Of a stretch of 26,409 bases of DNA, positions 14,093 through 20,732 are shown in pieces (position 1 is the first letter of the stretch; each line of letters begins with the position of its first letter). Both the position numbers and the translations under genes were made by a program. Source of the stretch: an uncultured Bacilli bacterium. Lineage in GTDB: Bacteria; Bacillota_I; Bacilli_A; RF39; UBA660. Under the pieces are notes generated by a model that worked only from the letters and a program-made list of their open reading frames with translations, ran no database searches and had not been told where the DNA came from. Where the stretch lies: assembly GCA_910579455.1 (NCBI GenBank), contig CAJTUT010000016.1, positions 1 through 26,409 on the forward strand. The letters run 5' to 3'.

Positions 14093-16057
14093 TTGGTGTA
14101 TGATGATATAAAGAAAATTGCAGGTTTGTATATTAGAGTAAGCACGGAAGATCAGGCTAGAGAGGGTTTTAGTTTACCAGAACAAGAAAAGCGTTTAAGG
14201 GCTATGTGTGAGTTCAAAGGTTATGAAGTATATAAAGTGTATGAGGATGCAGGAATAAGTGCTAAAACAGGTAATAAACGCCCTGCATTTGATGAATTAT
14301 TACAAGATATTAAAGATAAGAAATGTAATACCATTGTTGTATTAAAATTAGATAGATTAACTCGTTCTGTTGCCGATTGGGAGAAGATTTTAACATTCCT
14401 AGAAGAAAATGATGCTTTTCTAGATTGTGCTAATGATGATATAAATACCACTAATGCTAATGGTAAGATGATTTCAAGAATACTTACTTCAGTTAGTCAA
14501 CAAGAAATAGAAAGAACTTCAGAGAGAACTAAAATTGGTTTAGCAGGGGCTATTAAGGCAGGTCATATTCCTCACCAAAGTCCATTAGGATATAAAAGAA
14601 AAGATAAAATTCTAGTACCAGACTTAACTGAAAAAGATGTTGTAATTAGAATATTTGAAATGTATCATAATGGTTTATCTTATAAGAAAATCAGTAATGT
14701 CTTAAATGAAGAAAAAGTGTTAGATAAAACAAATTGGTATGACACTACAATTATGAAAATATTACAAAATGAAATATATAAAGGTGATTTTGTTCATGGT
14801 AAAAGAACAAAGAAACCTACTTATTATTCAAATGTTGTTGAACCTCTTGTATCAAAAGAATTATGGGAAGAATGCCAAGTACAAAAGAAGAAAAATTCTA
14901 GAAGTTATCAAAGAACACTTACTTATCTATTCTTACAAAAATTAAAGTGTCCCAAATGTGGAAGAATTTTAGGTGGTAAAGCAACAACAAAGAAAAATGG
15001 TAATTCTTACTTCTATTACTATTGTAATGATTGTAAATTAACAATCAAAGAAAATGTCATTGAAGATTATATTAGTAAATTTATTGATAATATCGTGGAA
15101 TATGATTCGGTTGTTAATCAATTCTTCTTACCTATGATAAAACAAAAAATAGAAAATCCAAAAGAAGATATTGAAAAAGAAATAAAAAAACAAAAAGATA
15201 AATTTGCTAGAATTAGAGAGGCTTATGTTAATGAGGTATTTACTCTTGAAGAATATGACCTAGAACGAAAAAAGGTAGAAAATACTATTGAAGATTTAGA
15301 AACAAAACTAAACGAATCAGAAGTATGTGATGAATTAAAATTTACTCCAGAAGATATTCTTGTTAAACGAGATATAGATTTCATCAATTCAGTTAAATAC
15401 CCAGAAAAATATAAAGAATATAACAAGTCTTGGAAAGATTTTACAAGAGAAGAAAAAGCCAATTTGATTATGAATTATATCGAAAATATTACTTTAAAAG
15501 AAACCTACAATAAAAAGTGTGATGTTGAATTTATTAAATTTAGAGAAAGCATAGTAAATCCATGTAATGATTTATATTTTAATGGCTACTTAGATAGAAA
15601 AGATTATGCAATCTTTGGTAATGTAATGGGAACTTTAAGATTTAGTGAATATAGAAATGATGATGAAGTATGGCAACATATTTTAAGATTACGAGAGTTC
15701 TATGATGTAGGATTTTATCAAGCAACTTATAATACAGAAACTTCAATGTTCTATTTCAACATAGATGAAGATAGTCAAGCAATCGTTAGAATATTTCCTA
15801 TGGAGAATTATAGAGAGATTGATCCAGATATGAAAATGAAAGAATATGATTTAGGAGTTCTTTATATCAACAAAGATAGTGGAACAATTCTTGAAGATGA
15901 AGAAGCAGTATTCAAATATATTCCAGATAAAACCGACGGAATACTTACTAGAGAGGTAAAGCCTACTATTGTTAAACCTGCAAATGTTATTGGACTTGCT
16001 GAATGTACTATTTATGAAGAGGAAGAAGAAACTTCCGAAGAAGTTGTTTCTTCATAA
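14093..16057 (+). CDS. Large serine recombinase (site-specific integrase/excisionase)
   Basis: Catalyses insertion and excision of the element through a serine-DNA intermediate. Resolvase domain: YIRVSTEDQ with nucleophile S17, GFSLPEQ, the arginine region KLDRLTR (85-91) and QQEIERTSERT (136-146). The recombinase domain begins near PLGYKRK (164-170). A zinc ribbon uses CPKC (286-289) and CNDC (311-314), followed by a coiled coil (~345-410). After ~480 comes a C-terminal extension of ~170 residues (FGNVMGTLRFSEYR, RLREFYDVGFYQATYN) ending in a Glu-rich tail. 654 aa, longer than TnpX/TndX types (~530-710 overall range). TTG start eight bases after AAGGGAG; GTG 14096 is the alternative. Confidence 0.95.
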   Translation: MVYDDIKKIAGLYIRVSTEDQAREGFSLPEQEKRLRAMCEFKGYEVYKVYEDAGISAKTGNKRPAFDELLQDIKDKKCNTIVVLKLDRLTRSVADWEKILTFLEENDAFLDCANDDINTTNANGKMISRILTSVSQQEIERTSERTKIGLAGAIKAGHIPHQSPLGYKRKDKILVPDLTEKDVVIRIFEMYHNGLSYKKISNVLNEEKVLDKTNWYDTTIMKILQNEIYKGDFVHGKRTKKPTYYSNVVEPLVSKELWEECQVQKKKNSRSYQRTLTYLFLQKLKCPKCGRILGGKATTKKNGNSYFYYYCNDCKLTIKENVIEDYISKFIDNIVEYDSVVNQFFLPMIKQKIENPKEDIEKEIKKQKDKFARIREAYVNEVFTLEEYDLERKKVENTIEDLETKLNESEVCDELKFTPEDILVKRDIDFINSVKYPEKYKEYNKSWKDFTREEKANLIMNYIENITLKETYNKKCDVEFIKFRESIVNPCNDLYFNGYLDRKDYAIFGNVMGTLRFSEYRNDDEVWQHILRLREFYDVGFYQATYNTETSMFYFNIDEDSQAIVRIFPMENYREIDPDMKMKEYDLGVLYINKDSGTILEDEEAVFKYIPDKTDGILTREVKPTIVKPANVIGLAECTIYEEEEETSEEVVSS

Positions 16058-16120
16058 TCTTTATGTAATTTTGTTTTATTACGAAGTTTTAAAACAATAT
16101 GGAATAAAGTAAAACGGATT

Positions 16121-16205
16121 CTAAGGTGTCCTTAGCCCACGAGGTCATTTTGCTATACTTGGCAAAATACCTAGGGGGTTAAATATTTTGTCAAAGCCAA
16201 AAATA
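16121..16205 (+). other. Probable origin of transfer (oriT) of the mobilizable element
   Basis: The ~200 bases between recombinase and relaxase hold three inverted repeats in a row: CTAAGG-TGT-CCTTAG (16121-16135), ATTTTGC-N8-GCAAAAT (16147-16168), and ATATTTTG...CAAAAATAT near 16183-16206. A G-rich CCTAGGGGG lies between the last two. MobV-type relaxases nick beside such repeats just upstream of their own gene. This stretch is also visibly less A+T-rich than its surroundings. The nick site is not identified. Confidence 0.55.
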
Positions 16206-16261
16206 TAGTTAAAAAAACACTGTTAAAACAATTCTAAAAAATATAAAATTAAAGGAGCGTG

Positions 16262-17686
16262 ATGATTATACAATTAGCATATTCATTTCATTTAGGTAGT
16301 GATAAAAATAAGAAAAATAGTTCTAGAACTAGTGCAAAATCTAATGTAAGTGGTACAACATCTAAAAGCAACAATGCAATACAAAATTCAGCAGGATTAA
16401 CAAAGTGTGATAACCATAATTATAGGAAATACGATGACAGAGAGTATGATATTGAAATTATTAGAGGCAGTTCTTCTCTTGTATATGATGTGAAGAAGTT
16501 ATATAGAGATGAGTTTGATGAGGCAAAGGAAGAATACAATGCTAAACAAACAAGAGAAAACAGAAAAATAAAAGACTACTTCACTCATATAAGTAATAAT
16601 TCTAAAAGTGATTTAGCTTGTGAGATTATTATAGAACTTGGAGATAAAAAGTATTGGAATACTAAAGATAGTGATTTCAAAAAACGGATGACAAATGTAT
16701 TTAAACAACAAATTATTGATTTAGAAACAATGTTACCTACTTTTAAAATAGCAAGTGCTATTATCCATTATGATGAAACTTCTCCACATCTTCATATCGT
16801 TGGTGTTCCCATCAAAATCGGTGGTAAAAATGGTATGAAGAAACAAGTTGGAAAAAGTGATGTATTTACTAAAGAATCACTTTGTAAGCTCCAAGATAAA
16901 ATGAGAATGCTTTGTATTGAATCATTCAATAAAGAATACAATCTTACTAACTCGTTAAAAGGCAAGAAAAAAGGCAGAAATCGAGATTATCATATAACTG
17001 AAATGGATGACTATATGGAAATGAAAGAACAACTAGAAAAAAATCAAGAAAAATTGGAGATAGCCAGTAAAAAATCATTAGAATTAGATAATCATACTAA
17101 AGAAGTAAAAGAGATTATAACCGATTTAAAAACAACTTTAACCTCAAAAGAAAAATATGTTTTAAAACAAGAAGATAAAGACAAATTAGTATCTTATATT
17201 GATTCAGTTAGTAAAACAAATGATGAATATAAAAAAGTACAAACTTTATCTGTAACTCTTAACAATGTAGATACCGAAATTAAAGAAAATCGTGATAAAA
17301 TCAAAACACTTACTGAAAACAATGAAGCACTTACTTTAAGAGTAGAAAATCTTACCAAAAACAATGAAGCACTTACTTTAAGAGTAGAAAATCTTATCAA
17401 AAATATTAAAAGTAAAGATAAGGAAATCGAAGAACTCAAAGAAGAAAATCATTCATTAAAAACCACATTAGAATTTTGGAAAGATAAATTTTTACGAGTT
17501 ATGTCTTTAATCAAAGATAAGTTGTTCGGTAAAGAAAAAGAACGAGAAAAATATTTTGATGTATCGAAAGACTTATATAAAAAAGGCATTATTAAAGAAG
17601 AGACTTTCAATGAATTAAAGGATAAATATAATTTTAACAAAGAACATGATAATAAAGGAAAAGATGATTTTGAAATAGAGATATAG
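16262..17686 (+). CDS. MobV/Pre-family relaxase (plasmid mobilization protein)
   Basis: DNA relaxase that nicks oriT so the element can be transferred by a conjugation machine from another element. Signature motifs: NHNYRKYD near 52-59 and the metal-binding triad motif HYDETSPHLH (169-178). A Ser/Thr/Asn-rich stretch (20-50) follows the first strand. Residues ~240-415 are a long coiled coil with an exact 14-residue duplication, then a charged C-terminus. The ATG at 16262 lies four bases after AAAGGAG; GTG 16259 is too close. 474 aa, typical of the family. A serine recombinase plus Mob/Pre relaxase recalls Tn4451-like elements (TnpX and TnpZ). Confidence 0.92.
   Translation: MIIQLAYSFHLGSDKNKKNSSRTSAKSNVSGTTSKSNNAIQNSAGLTKCDNHNYRKYDDREYDIEIIRGSSSLVYDVKKLYRDEFDEAKEEYNAKQTRENRKIKDYFTHISNNSKSDLACEIIIELGDKKYWNTKDSDFKKRMTNVFKQQIIDLETMLPTFKIASAIIHYDETSPHLHIVGVPIKIGGKNGMKKQVGKSDVFTKESLCKLQDKMRMLCIESFNKEYNLTNSLKGKKKGRNRDYHITEMDDYMEMKEQLEKNQEKLEIASKKSLELDNHTKEVKEIITDLKTTLTSKEKYVLKQEDKDKLVSYIDSVSKTNDEYKKVQTLSVTLNNVDTEIKENRDKIKTLTENNEALTLRVENLTKNNEALTLRVENLIKNIKSKDKEIEELKEENHSLKTTLEFWKDKFLRVMSLIKDKLFGKEKEREKYFDVSKDLYKKGIIKEETFNELKDKYNFNKEHDNKGKDDFEIEI
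17316..17399 (+). repeat. 42-base tandem repeat inside the relaxase gene
   Basis: Two nearly identical 42-base units (17316-17357 and 17358-17399) encode two copies of the 14-residue unit KNNEALTLRVENLT/I in the coiled coil. Fourteen residues are two heptads, so the coil stays in register and copy number could vary without breaking the protein. Confidence 0.9.
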
Positions 17687-17693
17687 ATTGTAA

Positions 17694-17712
17694 TTCTAGA
17701 TTAAATCTAGAA
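17694..17712. promoter_or_regulatory. Operator-like palindrome upstream of the radical-SAM gene
   Basis: TTCTAGAT-TAA-ATCTAGAA is a perfect eight-base inverted repeat. A TATAAT box follows at 17720-17725 and the start codon at 17748, so the palindrome covers the expected -35 region. No T run follows, arguing against a terminator. A dimeric regulator could bind here; no regulator gene is seen in the element. Confidence 0.65.
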
Positions 17713-17747
17713 AATAATGTATAATATTCTATAGGAGATGACTGATT

Positions 17748-18563
17748 ATGAATCAATTATATTCAATTTGTTGGAACATCACAAATAAATGTAATGAAAA
17801 TTGTAAATTTTGCTATAGAAAAGTTTGTAGGGATAATACATTAGCAGAAAATAAACAGATATTTGATAATTTATCAAAAATTCAAGTGGATAAAATAACC
17901 TTTTCTGGAGGAGAACCATTATTATATGATGAACTTTTTGATTTAATTGATTATATTAAGTCTAAAAATCCAAAAATAAAATTGTCTTTAACTACAAATG
18001 GTCAAAAAATTGATGATAAATTACTAGAAAAAATAATAAAAACTTTTGATTGGATTTCCTTTTCTATAGATAGTTCAAACGAAATAATCAATGAGGAAAT
18101 TGGAAGAGGAAAAAATCATCTATCGACTATAATAAAAATCTTAGATAAATGTAATAATAGAATTAGAGTCAAAATTAACACCGTTGCTAATAAGTATAAT
18201 TTAAATGATTTAGAAAATATCTATAATATTATTTCAAAGTATAATATAAATCGTTGGAAAATTTTTAGATTTTATCCTTTAAGAAAAGGAAAAGATAATA
18301 AAAACTTGTTTTATTTAAATGATAATGAATCAAAAGAAGTTGAAAAATTTATCAATAGCAAAATAAATGATACAAAAATTAAGATTCATTATAACGATTT
18401 CAATGAATTTACAACATCCTATTTTAATATTTATCCTGATGGAAGTATTGAAAATATGAAAGATGAGGATATTGGTAATTTATTACGTGATGATATTTGT
18501 TATATTTTAGAATTAAAAAGTAAAGAACTTACTAATCATAATTTACGAAAAAATAATGAATAA
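17748..18563 (+). CDS. Radical-SAM protein with viperin-like features
   Basis: The radical-SAM cluster motif is CNENCKFC (C15, C19, C22). The SAM-binding motif FSGGEP lies at 52-57 and TTNG at 82-85. Several blocks follow viperin in order and spacing: SIDSSNEIINEEIGRGKNH (106-124; viperin has SCDSF-EE-N--IGRG), VKINTVANKYN (141-151; viperin KINSVINRFN) and NRWKIF (168-173; viperin VRWKVFQ). Near the end comes SYFNIYPDGSI. No SPASM-type cysteine cluster is present, so MoaA and peptide-maturase families fit less well. 271 aa is close to the viperin catalytic core. Viperins convert NTPs to chain-terminating ddhNTPs; this function is inferred here. No nucleotide kinase adjoins it. It is the only cargo gene of the element, and the CFHTAKTS-like stretch of vertebrate viperin is not conserved. 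Confidence 0.6.
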   Translation: MNQLYSICWNITNKCNENCKFCYRKVCRDNTLAENKQIFDNLSKIQVDKITFSGGEPLLYDELFDLIDYIKSKNPKIKLSLTTNGQKIDDKLLEKIIKTFDWISFSIDSSNEIINEEIGRGKNHLSTIIKILDKCNNRIRVKINTVANKYNLNDLENIYNIISKYNINRWKIFRFYPLRKGKDNKNLFYLNDNESKEVEKFINSKINDTKIKIHYNDFNEFTTSYFNIYPDGSIENMKDEDIGNLLRDDICYILELKSKELTNHNLRKNNE

Positions 18564-18640
18564 TTCTACAAAATATGTTAAGATATATTTAATGATTGAT
18601 TCTAATATCAGTTTTCTTTGGTAAAGTTGTAGATAACTTC

Positions 18641-18668
18641 CCCAACGGCACCATTGAGCAATCTATTC
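18641..18668 (+). repeat. Right copy of the tRNA-end repeat (candidate attachment-site half)
   Basis: CCCAACGGCACCATTGAGC onward parallels 13547-13574, which is the end of tRNA-Arg. The bases before it do not form a functional tRNA, as no T-loop sequence is present. It is therefore either a decayed tRNA fragment or the recombined half of an attachment site. Confidence 0.55.
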
Positions 18669-18682
18669 TAACTTTTGTTAGA
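18667..18682. other. Dyad TCTAAC-TTTT-GTTAGA (right copy)
   Basis: A six-base perfect inverted repeat at the position corresponding to the left dyad at 13571-13587. The bases differ but pairing is preserved. Confidence 0.65.
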
Positions 18683-18696
18683 TTTAAACATATAGT

Positions 18697-18724
18697 ATCA
18701 ACTTCAAAGGAAGTTGATTTTTTG
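18697..18724 (+). terminator. Intrinsic terminator (right copy)
   Basis: ATCAACTTC-AAAG-GAAGTTGAT forms a perfect nine-base stem followed by six T. It corresponds in place to the terminator behind tRNA-Arg at 13599-13626 and again lies just ahead of a ribosome site, here that of the 157-aa gene. Confidence 0.88.
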
Positions 18725-18748
18725 TATTTAAAGAAAGGATAGATTCAG

Positions 18749-19222
18749 ATGATTAAATTAAAAACAAAAGAATTGCATTTTGATGAAGAACTAAAAAAGA
18801 AGATAGAATTTATTCGTGATTTTTGTAATACAAAAGCTATTATTATAAATGGTAGTATCAATAACATAGAACACACAAATTTGAACTATATTGAACCCCA
18901 TAGAGTTATTATTAAAGGAATTACTTTTTTAGTTTTTAATTATTCTAAAACTATATATGTTGGAAGTCTAGCAAAATCCCTAGAAATAAAAGATATTGAT
19001 GATAATATTTTTCATAATCAATTTGGTTCAAAAATAGCCCATGACATAGAAATCTTGAAAAACTCCAAATTATTTCATATTATGAATGAAAAAAAATTAA
19101 GGGTTAACAGCATTCATACATGTATTACTAAAAAAGAAGAAATTAAAAAGTATAAAGTTGCAGCAACATGTCTACTTGATAATACAGTTGAGGCAATTGA
19201 ATTAAAGATAAGATCTTTGTAA
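18749..19222 (+). CDS. Small unknown protein, full-length paralog of the gene at 13661
   Basis: A 157-residue soluble protein that I do not recognise. The first ~87 residues are shared with the 91-aa protein at the other end of the mobile element (about 54% identical by eye). Conserved features include DFCNT, IINGSI, TNLNYIEPHR and FNYS. The extra C-terminal ~65 residues contain two His and one Cys (HIMNEKK, HTCITKKEE) and end in a beta-like stretch. AAAGGA lies nine bases before the ATG. A terminator stands directly upstream with no promoter between, as for its relative. It may belong to an older or second element at the same site, or be a chromosomal gene. Confidence 0.75.
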   Translation: MIKLKTKELHFDEELKKKIEFIRDFCNTKAIIINGSINNIEHTNLNYIEPHRVIIKGITFLVFNYSKTIYVGSLAKSLEIKDIDDNIFHNQFGSKIAHDIEILKNSKLFHIMNEKKLRVNSIHTCITKKEEIKKYKVAATCLLDNTVEAIELKIRSL

Positions 19223-19311
19223 TGAGGATTAAGTGGCATCCAGAATTAATTGAATCTATGAATCTTATATTTTATGAGTTTGTTAAAAAATGTAGCGGAA
19301 ATAAAAGATAG
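19222..19311 (+). CDS. Possible 29-aa small ORF coupled to the 157-aa gene
   Basis: The stop of the preceding gene overlaps an ATG as TAATG, and the frame stays open for 29 codons (starts MRIKWHPELIES, ends CSGNKR). The arrangement suggests translational coupling, but the peptide is short and unrecognised and may be chance or a remnant. Confidence 0.25.
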   Translation: MRIKWHPELIESMNLIFYEFVKKCSGNKR

Positions 19312-19384
19312 CTTTATTTTAGGTTTTAAAATCTTTTTATTTATGATATTATAATAAAAAAACATAAGAGTAAAGGAGAGTATT

Positions 19385-20092
19385 ATGTGGGTTTTAATAG
19401 GAGTACTCATTTTAGTCACATTTATTATAATATTATATTTTGTGATTATGATAAAGTTAAAAAAATTATCTAGGAAGATTTTTGGAACTTCTGATATAGG
19501 AAAAGTGATACAAACGGGAGAATTTTTAGATGAAGAAACCCCTAAATCTTTATCTAGTTTAGATAATTTATATTTGGATCAGATAAAAAGAGATTTTCCA
19601 GAAATGAATATTAATGAATTAAAGTCCCTGGTTGAAACTAATATTATAGAATGCATGGATGCTATAGAAGAAAAAAATATAAAAGGATTAAAGACTACAA
19701 ATGAAAAGATAAGAAGATATGTTCTTGCTAAAATAAGGGATTTAAAGGATAATCATATAGAGTATAAGGATATAAAATTTCATAAAACGGTTGTAAGTAA
19801 ATATGAAAATAAAAAAGGAATTGCCACCATTTATTTTGGTACTGCCTTTGAGTATTTCTATAAAAAGAATCAGGGGGTATTTCACAAAAAACAAGATCGT
19901 ATAATTACAGAGTGCATTTATGTAATAGATTTTGAACAGGTAGACAGTAAGATAAAATCTCTTGGCCTTAATTGTCCGAATTGTGGAGCTCCAATTAAAG
20001 CATTAAAATATAAAAAATGTAGTTATTGTAATAGTGGAGTGATTGATTTAGTAACAAGGAGTTTTACAATTAACAATATGGAAAATAGGTAG
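19385..20092 (+). CDS. Membrane-anchored Tim44-like protein with C-terminal zinc ribbon
   Basis: One N-terminal membrane helix (residues 2-23) is followed by a Lys-rich stop-transfer end, a linker with an amphipathic region, and a domain at ~60-185 that looks Tim44-like (LYLDQIKRDFPEMNINELKS, later VSKYENKKGIATIYFGTAFEYF and RIITECIYVIDFEQ). The end is a zinc ribbon with CPNC (197-200) and CSYC (212-215). Bacterial proteins of this plan are widespread but uncharacterised, so no reaction can be assigned. AAGGAGAG precedes the ATG and TATAAT lies at 19350-19355. A strong terminator follows, so it is monocistronic. Confidence 0.72.
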   Translation: MWVLIGVLILVTFIIILYFVIMIKLKKLSRKIFGTSDIGKVIQTGEFLDEETPKSLSSLDNLYLDQIKRDFPEMNINELKSLVETNIIECMDAIEEKNIKGLKTTNEKIRRYVLAKIRDLKDNHIEYKDIKFHKTVVSKYENKKGIATIYFGTAFEYFYKKNQGVFHKKQDRIITECIYVIDFEQVDSKIKSLGLNCPNCGAPIKALKYKKCSYCNSGVIDLVTRSFTINNMENR

Positions 20093-20093
20093 G

Positions 20094-20116
20094 ACTAGTA
20101 TTCATACTAGTTTTTT
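20094..20116 (+). terminator. Terminator after the Tim44-like gene
   Basis: ACTAGTAT-TC-ATACTAGT, a perfect eight-base stem, followed by six T. Confidence 0.85.
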
Positions 20117-20150
20117 GTTATAATAAAAACAATGTTATAATGGAGGGAAA

Positions 20151-20732
20151 ATGAGAGAAACTTTATTGTATAAAATAATAAGACCAATTATAAAAATATT
20201 TTTCAATATATTATATCATCCTACATATATTGGAGTAGACCATATCCCTAAGAAAGGATCACTTGTTTTAGCAGGTAATCATACGAATTACTTGGATTGC
20301 TTACTATTGATGTCATCTACTAACCGAGTGATTCACTTTCTGGCTAAGAGTGAGCTTACAAAAGGAATCAAAGGGATTTTATTTAATCATATGGGAATTA
20401 TTCCAGTGAATAGAAAAACACACGATAAAAAGGCTTTAATGCAAGCTATGGATGTTCTTCATAATAAAAAAGTAATTGGCATCTTTCCAGAAGGGACAAT
20501 CAATCGTACCAATGATATCATAATGCCTTTTAAAATAGGTGCAGTTAAGATGAGTAAGGAAACCAATAGTCCAGTGATTCCATTTGTTATAACAGGAAAA
20601 TATAAAATATTTCGAAAAAGTATTCAAATTAAATTTTTTTCTCCATATAGGATAGAGAAAGATTTAGATATAGAAAATGAAAAGTTAATGAAAAAGATAG
20701 GGTTAGAGTTAGAAAGGGAGAATAAAAAATGA
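20151..20732 (+). CDS. 1-acyl-glycerophosphate acyltransferase family protein (PlsC-like), first copy
   Basis: Transfers an acyl group to a lysophospholipid or lysophosphatidic acid at the inner face of the membrane. It has the catalytic HX4D motif NHTNYLD (H44, D49), the MGIIPVNR block (81-88) and the substrate-binding FPEGT (112-116). 193 aa, a compact PlsC. AGGAGG-like TGGAGGG precedes the ATG. Its stop overlaps the start of the acyl-activating enzyme by four bases. Two PlsC-like genes flank that enzyme, so the operon probably recycles or incorporates free fatty acids. Which lysolipid each copy uses cannot be told. Confidence 0.9.
   Translation: MRETLLYKIIRPIIKIFFNILYHPTYIGVDHIPKKGSLVLAGNHTNYLDCLLLMSSTNRVIHFLAKSELTKGIKGILFNHMGIIPVNRKTHDKKALMQAMDVLHNKKVIGIFPEGTINRTNDIIMPFKIGAVKMSKETNSPVIPFVITGKYKIFRKSIQIKFFSPYRIEKDLDIENEKLMKKIGLELERENKK

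Noticed and set aside
17316..17399. CRISPR-like repeat
   Set aside because: Two adjacent units without spacers, in frame inside a coiled coil. No CRISPR array is seen anywhere in the window.
18610..18653. A second, complete tRNA gene at the right end of the element
   Set aside because: The CCA-like end is present but no T loop, anticodon arm or matching acceptor strand could be formed. At most it is a remnant.
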